A DNA stretch of 64,000 bases from Sphingomonas sp. PP-F2F-G114-C0414 (lineage in GTDB: Bacteria; Pseudomonadota; Alphaproteobacteria; Sphingomonadales; Sphingomonadaceae), in NCBI RefSeq assembly GCF_003688595.1, contig NZ_RCWT01000010.1, positions 620,001 to 684,000 of the forward strand, written 5' to 3'. The translations under genes were made by a program, and so were the position numbers. This document shows positions 55,306-64,000 of this stretch, one piece after another (positions within the stretch are counted from its first letter, which is position 1; each line of letters opens with the position of its first letter). The notes under the pieces were generated by a model. The model searched no databases, was not told the DNA's origin, and worked only from the letters and a program-made list of their open reading frames with translations.

Positions 55306-55315
55306 GAGCCGCCAC

Positions 55316-55597
55316 TCAGCGCGTAACCATGTTGCCGCGGTCGAACAGGTCGACCGTCTGCGGCGTGATCCACCCGTAAGAATAATTCAGCTGGAACAGC
55401 ACGAACAGCAACGTCGCGACCACAGTCACCCGCCACGCCGTCCGCCCCGACCGAAACTCGTGCGGCGCGCTTTCGGCCTGGCCGGGGACGTGTTCGCCCC
55501 CGACCTCACGCGTCGTCTTCACGCCGAATGGCAGGACCAGAAACACCGAGAACGACCAGAACAGGACGTAGATCGCGAGTGCCGAGGTCCAGCGCAC
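55316..55597 (-). CDS. DUF1467 family membrane protein
   Basis: A 93-residue inner-membrane protein with two helices (about 5-25, ALAIYVLFWSFSVFLVLPFG, and 57-75, VTVVATLLFVLFQLNYSYG). The central TTREVGGEHVPGQAESAP between the helices is the DUF1467 signature. Function is unknown, but the gene is almost always next to RNase J and the nuo-birA-coaX genes in alphaproteobacteria. It starts four bases after the rnj stop, so it is co-transcribed. Confidence 0.92.
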   Translation of the reverse strand: MRWTSALAIYVLFWSFSVFLVLPFGVKTTREVGGEHVPGQAESAPHEFRSGRTAWRVTVVATLLFVLFQLNYSYGWITPQTVDLFDRGNMVTR

Positions 55598-55601
55598 CCG
55601 A

Positions 55602-57239
55602 TCAGCCCTCGATCAGCAGGACATCGACGATCGGCTGCTTGCCGGTCCAGCGCTTGGCGACCTTGCGCACTGCGAGACGGATCTGCTCGCGCATCTTCTC
55701 GCTCTCGCGCTTGCCACCGCGTACCGTGTCCGCAGCCGCCTGCACCGCATCGGCGATGAACGCCGCCCGGTCTTCCTCGACCGGCACGCCCTGCACGCGG
55801 ACCTGCGGCTGGCCGACCATCCGGCCGTCTTTGCCGAGCGCGACACCGACCGAAATCTGGCCGTTGATCGCCAGCTTGCGCCGCTCGCTCAGCGTCGCGC
55901 CGTCCGCCGGCAGGATCACGTCGCCGTCGAGCACCAGGCGCCCGACCGTTGCGTTGCCGATCTTCGCCGGGCCCTTGGGCGCCAGACGGATGATGTCGCC
56001 GTTGCTCTGCACGATCGCGCGCGGAATGCCCTGCTCGAGCCCAAAGCGCGCATGCTCCATCATGTGGCGCATCTCGCCATGCGTCGGCACGAGTACCTCG
56101 GGCCGCAGCCAGTCGTACATCTGCGCGAGTTCCGGCTGACCCGGATGGCCCGAGACATGGACATGCGCCTGGCGCTCGGTGATCATCCGGATGCCCTTGG
56201 CCGCCAGCGTGTTCTGGATACGACCGATCTGGACCTCGTTGCCCGGGATCTGCTTCGACGAGAAGATCACCGTGTCGTCGGCGTCGAGCGTGATCGTGTG
56301 CTGGCCATTGGCGACACGCGCCAGTGCCGCGCGCTCTTCACCCTGGCCACCGGTGGCGATAATCAACACCTTGTTCTTGGGCAGGCGCATCGCTTCGTCG
56401 GGGCTGATCGTGTCGGGGAAATCCTTCAGATAGCCCGTCGCACGCGCCACCTTGATGATCCGGTCGAGCGAACGCCCGGTCACGCAAAGCTTGCGCCCGG
56501 TTTCCTTCGCGACTTCGCCGAACGTGTGCAGACGCGCGGCGTTCGACGCGAAGCTGGTGATCATCACGCGGCCCTTGGCCTTGCTGACCTCCTCGAACAG
56601 CCCCTTGCGGACGGTGCTCTCGCTACCCGACGCGGTGGTGTTGAAGATGTTGGTCGAATCGCAGACCAGCACGTCGACGCCCTTGTCGCCGATCGCCATG
56701 AAGCCCTCGGGCGTGGTCGGGTTGCCGATCACCGGGTTCTTGTCGAGCTTCCAGTCGCCGGTGTGGAACACACGGCCATAAGGCGTGTCGATCAATAGCG
56801 CGTTCGCCTCGGGAATCGAATGCGACATCTCGACGAAGGTGAAGCCGAACGGCCCGAGCTGGAAATTGCCGCCCATCGGGATCATCTTGAGCTTCACGCG
56901 GTTGGCGATGCCCTCTTCCTCGAGCTTGCCGCGGATCAGGCCCATCGTGAACGGCGTCGCGTAGATCGGCACGCCGAGGTCTTCGGCGAGGTACGGCAGC
57001 GAGCCGATATGATCCTCATGGCCGTGCGTGATGACGATGCCTAGCAGGTCGTCGATCCGGTCCTCGATGAAGGACAGGTCGGGCAGGATCACGTCGACCC
57101 CGGGATATTGCGGATCGGCGAAGGTGATGCCGAGATCGACCATCACCCACTTGCCCTGGCAGCCGTACAGGTTGACGTTCATGCCGATTTCGCCGGAGCC
57201 GCCAAGGCCACAGAAAAGGAGTTCGTTCTTCGGAGTCAT
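55602..57239 (-). CDS. rnj: Ribonuclease J
   Basis: A metallo-beta-lactamase/beta-CASP nuclease with 5'-3' exonuclease and endonuclease activity, acting in mRNA decay and rRNA maturation. The 545-residue protein has the metal motif THGHEDHIGSLPYL (about residues 69-82), FHTGDWKLD, the beta-CASP blocks with TSFASNAAR and ATGGQGEERAAL, VHVSGHPG, and a C-terminal domain ending KRWTGKQPIVDVLLIEG. It lies downstream of coaX by 63 bp and is coupled to DUF1467. Confidence 0.96.
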   Translation of the reverse strand: MTPKNELLFCGLGGSGEIGMNVNLYGCQGKWVMVDLGITFADPQYPGVDVILPDLSFIEDRIDDLLGIVITHGHEDHIGSLPYLAEDLGVPIYATPFTMGLIRGKLEEEGIANRVKLKMIPMGGNFQLGPFGFTFVEMSHSIPEANALLIDTPYGRVFHTGDWKLDKNPVIGNPTTPEGFMAIGDKGVDVLVCDSTNIFNTTASGSESTVRKGLFEEVSKAKGRVMITSFASNAARLHTFGEVAKETGRKLCVTGRSLDRIIKVARATGYLKDFPDTISPDEAMRLPKNKVLIIATGGQGEERAALARVANGQHTITLDADDTVIFSSKQIPGNEVQIGRIQNTLAAKGIRMITERQAHVHVSGHPGQPELAQMYDWLRPEVLVPTHGEMRHMMEHARFGLEQGIPRAIVQSNGDIIRLAPKGPAKIGNATVGRLVLDGDVILPADGATLSERRKLAINGQISVGVALGKDGRMVGQPQVRVQGVPVEEDRAAFIADAVQAAADTVRGGKRESEKMREQIRLAVRKVAKRWTGKQPIVDVLLIEG

Positions 57240-57302
57240 TGATTACTTTCAGGATTATACAGGAATATGGCCCGCAGGCCGGTCGGCGCGAGCCCAATGG
57301 CC

Positions 57303-58079
57303 CTAGATATGGTGACGATCCCACATCATCGCCAGCCCCTGGATCGTCAGGTCGGCTTCGATGACGTCGAACACGTTGGTCTGTTTCTCGAATAATGTGG
57401 CGAGGCCGCCGGTGGCGACGACCTTCACGGGACGGCCGATCTCGCGCTTCATCCGCGCGACCAGCCCCTCGATCATCGCGACATAGCCCCAATAGATGCC
57501 GATGTGCATCTGCGAGACGGTATTGAGCCCGATCACGCTGGTATCCGTCGGTGCCTCGATCGCGATCCGCGGCAGCTTCGCCGCGGCGGTCACTAGTGCG
57601 TCGAGCGAAAGGTTGATCCCCGGCGCGATGATCCCGCCCTTGTACGCGCCGCTATAGTCGACGACGTCGAACGTGGTCGCGGTGCCGAAATCGATCACGA
57701 TCAAGTCGCCGGGATGCAGCGCATGCGCGGCGATCGTGTTGACCGCACGGTCGGCGCCGAGCGAGGCAGGCTCGTCGACGTCGATCGCGATGCCCCACTC
57801 GATCGGCGCATGGCCCGCGATCAGCGCTTCGGTGTTGAAGTATTTCGACGCGAGCACCTGGAGGTTGTGCAGCGCGCGCGGAACGACGGTGGCAACGATC
57901 ACGCCCTCGACCGCGGTGCGATCATGCCCGCCGAGCTGCATCAGCTGGCTCAGCCACACCGCGTATTCGTCGGCCGTCCGCCGCGGATCGGTCGCAATCC
58001 GCCAGCGTGCGACGATGTTGCCGGCATCCACCAGCGCGAACACGACATTGGTATTGCCGGCATCGATCGCGAGCAGCAT
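57303..58079 (-). CDS. coaX: Type III pantothenate kinase
   Basis: Phosphorylates pantothenate, the first step of coenzyme A synthesis; the type III enzyme is not feedback-inhibited by CoA. The 258-residue protein has the phosphate loop [16 protein letters not shown], the GADRAVN motif (about 106-112) and DFGTATTFD (about 127-135), all family-specific. The start at 58079 begins the phosphate loop as usual; the frame is open 15 codons further. It begins 10 bp after birA, within the run of genes following nuoN. Confidence 0.96.
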   Translation of the reverse strand: MLLAIDAGNTNVVFALVDAGNIVARWRIATDPRRTADEYAVWLSQLMQLGGHDRTAVEGVIVATVVPRALHNLQVLASKYFNTEALIAGHAPIEWGIAIDVDEPASLGADRAVNTIAAHALHPGDLIVIDFGTATTFDVVDYSGAYKGGIIAPGINLSLDALVTAAAKLPRIAIEAPTDTSVIGLNTVSQMHIGIYWGYVAMIEGLVARMKREIGRPVKVVATGGLATLFEKQTNVFDVIEADLTIQGLAMMWDRHHI

Positions 58080-58089
58080 CAGCGGGGCC

Positions 58090-58857
58090 TCAAAGCAGGA
58101 AGACGTCGGCAGCGTGAATGACACGCCGCTCGCCAGACGCCAAGCGGAGGATCAGCGCGCCGTCGGTGTCGAGCCCGACGAACAGGCCGTCGATGCCGCT
58201 GCCATCGGGGAGGCGAGCGGTCAGCGCGGTCCCGGCAGGGTGCGCACAATCGACCCAGCGCTCACGCACGGGCGCGATGCCCTCGGTACGCCAGCGCCCG
58301 ATCCAACGCGCGAAACTGTCGGCGAGGATGTCGAGGAACATTGCCGGTTCGACCACCACACCGTGCGCGGCGAGATCGGTCGTCAGACGATCCGGCAAGT
58401 CTGGATGATGCGCGATGTTGACGCCGTAGCCGACGATCACCGCGTCATCCGCACGTTCGAGCAGGATGCCCGACAGCTTGGCATCCGCGAGCAGCAGGTC
58501 GTTGGGCCATTTCAGGACCAGCGTCTCGCTCGCGTCGGTCGTGCCCTGGCAGATCCCGGAGACGAGGAACGTCGAGACGGTTTCCTGCAAGGCGACCGCA
58601 GCGACCAGCGCGAGGCTGGCCGCGGGCGGATCCGTCGGTCGCAGCCGGACCAACGCGCTCGCGTAGAGGTTACCCTCGGGCGATGACCATTCGCGCCCGA
58701 GCCGCCCCCGCCCCGCCGTTTGCCGGATCGCGCGCAACCAGAGACCGTCCTCGGCACCGCCGCGTGCAAGCTCCAGCAGGTCGGCGTTGGTCGATCCTGT
58801 CTCCGCGACGGTGCGGATGATGCTCAGAACAACGCCCGTGCGGCCGCCATCGTCCAC
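58090..58857 (-). CDS. birA: Biotin--[acetyl-CoA-carboxylase] ligase, without DNA-binding domain
   Basis: Makes biotinyl-AMP and transfers biotin to the carboxyl-carrier protein. Key blocks are [12 protein letters not shown], the biotin/ATP loop [27 protein letters not shown] and GILLERADD. There is no N-terminal winged helix, so this is the mono-functional enzyme. The GTG at 58857 is the furthest plausible start and makes the gene overlap nuoN by 34 bases; no other good start or Shine-Dalgarno precedes the conserved region, which begins about residue 15. Confidence 0.92.
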   Translation of the reverse strand: MDDGGRTGVVLSIIRTVAETGSTNADLLELARGGAEDGLWLRAIRQTAGRGRLGREWSSPEGNLYASALVRLRPTDPPAASLALVAAVALQETVSTFLVSGICQGTTDASETLVLKWPNDLLLADAKLSGILLERADDAVIVGYGVNIAHHPDLPDRLTTDLAAHGVVVEPAMFLDILADSFARWIGRWRTEGIAPVRERWVDCAHPAGTALTARLPDGSGIDGLFVGLDTDGALILRLASGERRVIHAADVFLL

Positions 58858-60269
58858 GCGCCGAGCACGGGGATGAGGAGATAGCCGGCTGGCGACACGA
58901 ACACCGCGGCGATGGCGATCAGGCCACCCTCGACCTTGCTCTCCATCGGCGCGAACGCCGGTGCCGGATCGTCGAAGTACATCGTCTTGACGACGCGCAG
59001 ATAATAATACGCACCGATCACCGAGGCGGCGATGCCGACGACTGCGAGCGGGAACAGCCCGGCGTCGACCGCTGCGCTGAACACCGCGAACTTCGCGTAG
59101 AAACCGAACAGCGGCGGGATGCCGGCGAGGCTGAACATGAAGATCGCGAGCGCCGCGGCCAGCGCAGGCCGAGTCCGCGACATGCCGGCGAGGCTGTCGA
59201 TCGTCTCGACCGGCTGCCCGTCGTCACCACGCATCTGCAGCACCACCAGGAACGAACCCAGCGTCATCGCGACGTAGATCGTCAGGTACATCAGCACGCC
59301 AGACACGCCTTCCGGCGTCCCGGCCGCAAGACCGATCAGCGCGAAGCCGACATTGTTGATCGACGAATAGGCGAGCAGGCGCTTGATGTTGGTCTGGCCG
59401 ATCGCCGCGACCGCACCGAGGATGATCGAGGCGAGTGCAGCGAAGATCACGATCTGGCGCCACTGATCGGTCGCCGGGCCCATCGCATCGACCGCCACGC
59501 GGACGCTGAGCGCCAGCGCCGCGACCTTGGGGGCTGACGCGAAGAACGCGGTGACCGGTGTCGGGGCGCCCTCGTACACGTCGGGCGTCCACATGTGGAA
59601 CGGCACGGCGCTGATCTTGAACGCGAGCCCGGCGAACACGAACACCAGACCGAACAGCAGGCCTAGCGACTTGGTGCCGGCATAGGCTTCCGAGATACCC
59701 GAGAACAACGTCGTGCCGCTAAACCCGTAGACCAGCGAGATGCCGTACAGCAGGATGCCGCTGGCAAGCGCGCCGAGCACGAAATACTTCAGGCCGGCTT
59801 CCGCCGAACGCCCGTCGCGCCGCATGAAGCTGGCGAGGACATAGGCAGCAAGGCTCTGGAGCTCGAGACCGACATACAGTGTCAGCATGTCGGTGGCCGA
59901 GACCATGATCCCCATGCCGCAGGCCGACAGCAGGATCAGCACCGGATATTCCGGACGCAGATCGTCGCCGTGGCTACGCGCGAAGAAGCTCGGCGCCATG
60001 ACGATCGCGACCGCCGAGGCGATGTAGATCAGCACCTTGGCGAACGCACCGAACGCGTCTGCGCGGTACAGGCCGTCGAACGCATAGCCGCCCGACGAGG
60101 CCGGACCGACCAGTGCGATCCCTGCCCCGACCAGGACGAACACGGCGGCGATCGAAACGGCCCGCGTGGACTTGTCCCCGCCCCAGGCCGAGACGAGCAT
60201 CAGGGCGATCGCACCCAACGCCAGCACCAGTTCGGGCAGCGTCATGGCGATGTTAGCGGCATAATCCAT
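58824..60269 (-). CDS. nuoN: NADH-quinone oxidoreductase subunit N
   Basis: One of three antiporter-like proton-pumping subunits in the membrane arm of respiratory complex I. The 481-residue protein has about 14 helices, with conserved Lys/Glu-bearing segments such as LELQSLAAYVLASF, SAVPFHMWTPDVYEGAP and LLAYSSINNVGF. Its ATG shares one base with the nuoM stop. It is the last complex I gene; birA overlaps its end. Confidence 0.97.
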   Translation of the reverse strand: MDYAANIAMTLPELVLALGAIALMLVSAWGGDKSTRAVSIAAVFVLVGAGIALVGPASSGGYAFDGLYRADAFGAFAKVLIYIASAVAIVMAPSFFARSHGDDLRPEYPVLILLSACGMGIMVSATDMLTLYVGLELQSLAAYVLASFMRRDGRSAEAGLKYFVLGALASGILLYGISLVYGFSGTTLFSGISEAYAGTKSLGLLFGLVFVFAGLAFKISAVPFHMWTPDVYEGAPTPVTAFFASAPKVAALALSVRVAVDAMGPATDQWRQIVIFAALASIILGAVAAIGQTNIKRLLAYSSINNVGFALIGLAAGTPEGVSGVLMYLTIYVAMTLGSFLVVLQMRGDDGQPVETIDSLAGMSRTRPALAAALAIFMFSLAGIPPLFGFYAKFAVFSAAVDAGLFPLAVVGIAASVIGAYYYLRVVKTMYFDDPAPAFAPMESKVEGGLIAIAAVFVSPAGYLLIPVLGAWTMAAARALF

Positions 60270-61801
60270 CAGTGTGCCTCCCCGTGCGCGGCACTATGGA
60301 CGGTGGCGGGCTTCCCCGCGGTTGGGTTTGAATCACTGGCTGGCTTGGCGCGGTCGACCCGGGCGAGAAGCACGCCCACGTCCTTGCGCATCGGTGCCAG
60401 GAAGCTCTCGGGGTATACGCCCATCCACAGCACGACGGCGGCGATCGGTGCGAGCAGCCACATTTCGCGGCCCGACAGGTCGACCATCGCGCGGACGTCG
60501 TCCGACTTGATCTCGCCGAACACGACGCGGCGATACAAGAACAGCATGTACGCCGCACCCAGGATGATGCTTGTAGTGCAGAGCAGCGCGGTCCAGGTCG
60601 AGACCTGATACGTGCCCATCAGCGACAGGAACTCGGCGACGAAGCCACTGGTGCCCGGCAAGCCGATCGAGGCCATCGTGAAGAACAGGAAGAAGATCGC
60701 ATACTTCGGCATGTTGATCGCGAGACCACCATAGCGCGAGATCTCCCGGGTATGGAGCTGGTCGTAGATCACGCCGACGCACAGGAACAACGCACCCGAT
60801 ACCAGGCCGTGGCTCAGCATCATGATCATCGCGCCTTCGATGCCCTGCCGATTGAACGCGAACAGACCGATCGTGACGATCGCCATGTGCGCGACCGACG
60901 AATAGGCGATCAGCTTCTTCATGTCCGACTGCACGAGCGCGACGAGCGACGTGTAGATCACCGCGACCGCCGACAGGCCGAAGATCAGCCAGGTCAGCTG
61001 CCCCGAGGCTTCGGGGAACATCGGCAGCAGGAAGCGCAGGAAGCCGTATCCGCCGAGCTTCAGCAACACGCCCGCCAGGATCACCGAGCCTGCGGTCGGC
61101 GCCTGAACGTGCGCGTCGGGCAACCAGGTGTGGACCGGCCACATCGGCATCTTGACCGCGAACGATGCGAAGAACGCCAGCCACAGCCACGTCTGAACGT
61201 GGGCCGGGAAGTCGTAGTTCATCAGCGCCGGGATGCTGGTCGTGCCCGCGGTCTTCGCCATGTACAACATCGCGATGAACATCAGGACCGAGCCGAGCAG
61301 CGTGTACAGGAAGAACTTGTACGACGCGTAGATCCGGTTCGCACCGCCCCATATGCCGATGATCAGGTACATCGGGATCAGGCCGGCTTCGAAGAACACG
61401 TAGAACAGGAACAGGTCCTGCGCCGCGAACGTGCCGATCATCAGCACTTCGGTGAACAGGAACGCCGCCATGTATTCCGGCACGCGGGTCGTGATCGAGC
61501 GCCAGCTGGCGCCGATGCAGATCGGCATCAGGAAGACGCTGAGCATGATCAGCATCAGCGCAAAGCCATCGATGCCAAGCGACCAGCCGAACGGACCGAA
61601 GATGCCCGGGGCATGCTCGATGAACTGCCACTGCGCGCCGCCGATGTCATAATTCATCCACAGCATGATGCCGAGAACGAAGTCGATCAGCGTCGCCGCC
61701 AGCGCCAGCATCCGCGCCGTGTTCGCCGAAACGAACAGGCACGCGACGGCCGCGATCATCGGGACCGCGATCAGGACGGAGAGGATAGGAAAGCCGGTCA
61801 T
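60269..61801 (-). CDS. nuoM: NADH-quinone oxidoreductase subunit M
   Basis: Second antiporter-like proton-pumping subunit of complex I, 510 residues, about 14 helices. Conserved blocks include EVLMIGTFAAQDLFLFYVFF, the VHTWLPDAHVQAPTAGSVIL loop, and KKLIAYSSVAHM with its channel lysine. Its ATG shares one base with the nuoL stop, and its own stop shares one with the nuoN start, so all three are translationally coupled. Confidence 0.97.
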   Translation of the reverse strand: MTGFPILSVLIAVPMIAAVACLFVSANTARMLALAATLIDFVLGIMLWMNYDIGGAQWQFIEHAPGIFGPFGWSLGIDGFALMLIMLSVFLMPICIGASWRSITTRVPEYMAAFLFTEVLMIGTFAAQDLFLFYVFFEAGLIPMYLIIGIWGGANRIYASYKFFLYTLLGSVLMFIAMLYMAKTAGTTSIPALMNYDFPAHVQTWLWLAFFASFAVKMPMWPVHTWLPDAHVQAPTAGSVILAGVLLKLGGYGFLRFLLPMFPEASGQLTWLIFGLSAVAVIYTSLVALVQSDMKKLIAYSSVAHMAIVTIGLFAFNRQGIEGAMIMMLSHGLVSGALFLCVGVIYDQLHTREISRYGGLAINMPKYAIFFLFFTMASIGLPGTSGFVAEFLSLMGTYQVSTWTALLCTTSIILGAAYMLFLYRRVVFGEIKSDDVRAMVDLSGREMWLLAPIAAVVLWMGVYPESFLAPMRKDVGVLLARVDRAKPASDSNPTAGKPATVHSAAHGEAH

Positions 61802-63906
61802 TACAGTCCGATCGCCCAGGTTACGGCTGCGGTCAGCCCGATCAGCATGACGAAGGCATAGGTGTAGAGGTATCCCGTCTGGAAGCGGTTGGCGACACGG
61901 CTGCCGATCTGGACGACCCAGGTCGCGCCGTCGGGCCCGAACCGGTTGATCGTCTTCTCGTCACCGCGGTGCCACAGGAAGCGGCCAATCGCGAACGCCG
62001 GGCGGACGAAGATCAGGTCGTACAGCTCGTCGAAATACCACTTATGCAGCAGGAAGTCGTAGAGCACGCCGAACTGTTCGACGACCTTGGCCGGGAACGT
62101 CGGTGCCTTGATATAGGCGTACCAGGCGGTCAGCAGGCCAAGCAGCATCGCGATCGTTGCCGACAGTTTGATCAGCAACGGCACGCCGTGCATCTCGTGC
62201 ATTAGATGTTCGCGGAACGCGAGTGCGCCCTTCCAGAACTCTTCGCCTGCGGTCGGCTCGATGAAGAAGCCGTGGAACACGAAGCCGGCAAGCACCGCAC
62301 CGACCGACAGGACGATCAGCGGGATCAGCATCGGCAACGGGCTCTCGTGCGGGTGATACCCGCCATCGCCTTCGGCCGGCGCATGAGCCGCCTCGTGATG
62401 GCCGTGCGGCGCGTGCCCTGCGTCCTCGGCCTGCGCCGGGTTGCCGTGGTGATCGTCCGCATGATGCGCGTCATGCGCGTGGTCGTCATGACCATGTGCG
62501 TCGTGGAGCGCATGCTGGATATGCTCCGATGCGGCCCAGCGCGGCTTGCCCCAGAAGGTCAGGAACATCACGCGCCACGAATAGAAGCTGGTCAGCAACG
62601 CGACGAGCACACCGACGAACCATACGCCCGGCTGACCCGCAGCCCAGCTCGCCTCGATGATCGCATCCTTCGAGTGGAAGCCTGCAAAGCCGATCGCGGT
62701 GTTGCCGAAGATGCCGGGGATGCCGACGCCGGTGATCGCGAGCGTACCCGCCATCATCGCCCAGAAGGTCACCGGGATCTTCTTACGCAAGCCGCCATAA
62801 TAGCGCATGTCCTGCTCGTGGTGCATCGCATGGATGACCGAGCCGGCGCCGAGGAACAGCAACGCCTTGAAGAACGCGTGCGTGAAGAGGTGGAACATCG
62901 CCGCACCGTACGCGCCGACACCCGCCGCGAAGAACATGTAGCCGAGCTGCGAACAGGTCGAATACGCGATCACGCGCTTGATGTCGGTCTGCACGAGGCC
63001 GCAGGTCGCCGCGAACAAACAGGTCGCGGCACCGACCGAGGTGACCACGGTCAGCGCGACCGGGCTCATCTCGAACATCGGCGACAGGCGGCACACCATG
63101 AAGACGCCGGCGGTGACCATCGTCGCCGCGTGGATCAGCGCCGACACCGGGGTCGGGCCTTCCATCGCGTCCGGCAACCAGGTGTGCAGGCCGAGCTGCG
63201 CCGATTTTCCCATCGCGCCGACGAATAGCAACAGGCAGAGCACCGTCATCGTGTCGAAGCGGTAGCCGAGGAAGCCGAGCGTCGAGCCCGCCATGCCGGG
63301 AGCCGCCGCGAGGATTTCGGGGATTGAGACGGTGCCGAACACCAGGAACGTGCCGAAGATACCGAGCATGAAGCCAAGATCGCCGACGCGGTTGACGACG
63401 AACGCCTTGATCGCGGCTGCACTTGCCGACGGCTTGCGGAACCAGAACCCGATCAGGAGGTAGGATGCGAGACCCACGCCTTCCCAGCCGAAGAACATCT
63501 GGACGAGGTTGTTCGCGGTCACGAGCATCAGCATCGCGAAGGTGAACAGCGACAGATACGCGAAGAAGCGCGGCTGGTCGGGATCCTCGTCCATATAACC
63601 CCAGCTATACAGGTGGACGAGCGCCGAGACCGACGTGACGACGACGAGCATCACCGCGGTCAGAGCATCGACGCGCAGTGACCACGCGACGTTCATGTCG
63701 CCCGAGTGGATGAAGTCGAGCAGCGGCGCGACGGTCGCCGTGCTGGTGCCCGAGAGGAAGCCGATGAAGATCGGCCAGGACAACAGGCACGACGCGAACA
63801 GCGCAGCCGTGGTGACGAGTTTCGCCGGAACGTTGCCGATCGCGCGATTGCCGAACCCGACAACGATCGCGGCCAGTAACGGCAGGAAGACGATAAGCTG
63901 GATCAA
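61801..63906 (-). CDS. nuoL: NADH-quinone oxidoreductase subunit L, with His-rich loop
   Basis: Distal antiporter-like proton-pumping subunit of complex I, 701 residues. It has the usual helices, [13 protein letters not shown], the [20 protein letters not shown] loop and [15 protein letters not shown], plus the long lateral helix and final helix that clamp M and N. Between helices at about residues 462-520 is a segment with about 17 histidines among Asp, Ala and Gly. The start is TTG at 63904-63906 with AAGGGG eight bases upstream, inside the nuoK end. Confidence 0.97.
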   Translation of the reverse strand: MIQLIVFLPLLAAIVVGFGNRAIGNVPAKLVTTAALFASCLLSWPIFIGFLSGTSTATVAPLLDFIHSGDMNVAWSLRVDALTAVMLVVVTSVSALVHLYSWGYMDEDPDQPRFFAYLSLFTFAMLMLVTANNLVQMFFGWEGVGLASYLLIGFWFRKPSASAAAIKAFVVNRVGDLGFMLGIFGTFLVFGTVSIPEILAAAPGMAGSTLGFLGYRFDTMTVLCLLLFVGAMGKSAQLGLHTWLPDAMEGPTPVSALIHAATMVTAGVFMVCRLSPMFEMSPVALTVVTSVGAATCLFAATCGLVQTDIKRVIAYSTCSQLGYMFFAAGVGAYGAAMFHLFTHAFFKALLFLGAGSVIHAMHHEQDMRYYGGLRKKIPVTFWAMMAGTLAITGVGIPGIFGNTAIGFAGFHSKDAIIEASWAAGQPGVWFVGVLVALLTSFYSWRVMFLTFWGKPRWAASEHIQHALHDAHGHDDHAHDAHHADDHHGNPAQAEDAGHAPHGHHEAAHAPAEGDGGYHPHESPLPMLIPLIVLSVGAVLAGFVFHGFFIEPTAGEEFWKGALAFREHLMHEMHGVPLLIKLSATIAMLLGLLTAWYAYIKAPTFPAKVVEQFGVLYDFLLHKWYFDELYDLIFVRPAFAIGRFLWHRGDEKTINRFGPDGATWVVQIGSRVANRFQTGYLYTYAFVMLIGLTAAVTWAIGL

Positions 63907-63911
63907 CCGTA

Positions 63912-64000
63912 TTACCCCTTCATCCGGTTGACGTCGTCGACCGCGATGGTGCCGCGACCGCGGAAATAGATCACGAGAATGGCAAGGCCGATCGCGGCTT
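63912..64000 (-). CDS. nuoK: NADH-quinone oxidoreductase subunit K (C-terminus only)
   Basis: The last about 28 residues before a TAA at 63912-63914, ending [13 protein letters not shown], match the NuoK C-terminus with its final helix ([15 protein letters not shown]). The rest lies beyond the window. NuoK is a small three-helix subunit carrying conserved glutamates in the proton path. Its position directly before nuoL is the standard complex I order. Confidence 0.92.
   Translation of the reverse strand, partial: AAIGLAILVIYFRGRGTIAVDDVNRMKG

Noticed and set aside
1..64000. tRNA or rRNA genes
   Set aside because: No cloverleaf with a GTTCRANNC T-loop in a plausible setting and no rRNA-like stretch was seen by eye; a covariance-model scan would settle it.

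Overview
The window is about 66% GC chromosomal DNA from an alphaproteobacterium, almost certainly a sphingomonad (Sphingomonas or a close relative). Evidence: the gene order trpE-trpG-trpD-trpC-moaC-moeA-lexA-comEC-gltX-gltA, the order nuoL-nuoM-nuoN-birA-coaX-rnj-DUF1467, a DivL-type tyrosine 'histidine kinase' next to tsaE, a GTTC-N7-GTTC SOS box before lexA, EcfG-type stress promoters, and the many GC-rich palindromic repeats between genes. No rRNA, tRNA, CRISPR array, transposase or prophage gene was found; this is core chromosome, not an island.

Layout. 1-7.8 kb (minus strand): tsaE (cut by the window edge), divL, a large TonB-dependent receptor with an 18-bp operator-like palindrome, and ahcY with a terminator and a perfect 20-bp upstream palindrome. 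7.9-14.1 kb: YqgE, a 1-Cys-type peroxiredoxin, AMP nucleosidase, a basic membrane-anchored protein, an alpha/beta hydrolase, asd, and a VOC protein. 14.2-23.5 kb: MgtC, a dipeptidyl-peptidase IV, an uncharacterised protein, a MoxR ATPase, a CHAP protein, a CocE-type hydrolase, a vWA protein and a small stress-type membrane protein. 23.7-31.2 kb: anmK, rimO, a 48-residue membrane peptide behind an EcfG promoter, a class C beta-lactamase-like hydrolase, an M17 peptidase, a periplasmic helical-repeat protein and tpiA. 31.4-41.9 kb: a PpiD-like isomerase leading into the tryptophan and molybdopterin genes, a TonB-like protein and lexA. 42.6-47.8 kb: comEC, gltX, gltA and a small membrane protein. 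47.8-54.3 kb: a signalling/polarity-like locus (below). 54.4-64 kb: an SDR, DUF1467, RNase J, coaX, birA, nuoN, nuoM, nuoL and the end of nuoK.

The most unusual region is 47.8-54.3 kb. A minus-strand operon encodes an Hpt-like protein, a nucleotidyltransferase-like/membrane fusion, a DUF2336 protein and a sensor-kinase-like protein. It diverges, across about 100 bp, from a large two-helix, coiled-coil protein with the topology of the polarity factor TipN. Both phosphotransfer proteins lack the phospho-accepting histidine (Trp55 in the Hpt protein, Lys242 in the kinase), so the locus looks like a phosphorelay rebuilt as a binding or scaffold system. The same window holds divL, whose histidine is Tyr577.

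A second theme is palindromic repeats. Eight of the nine convergent gene junctions carry one and the ninth is a direct overlap. One repeat pair lies inside the end of trpG, giving TrpG an extra C-terminal tail and trpD its ribosome binding site.
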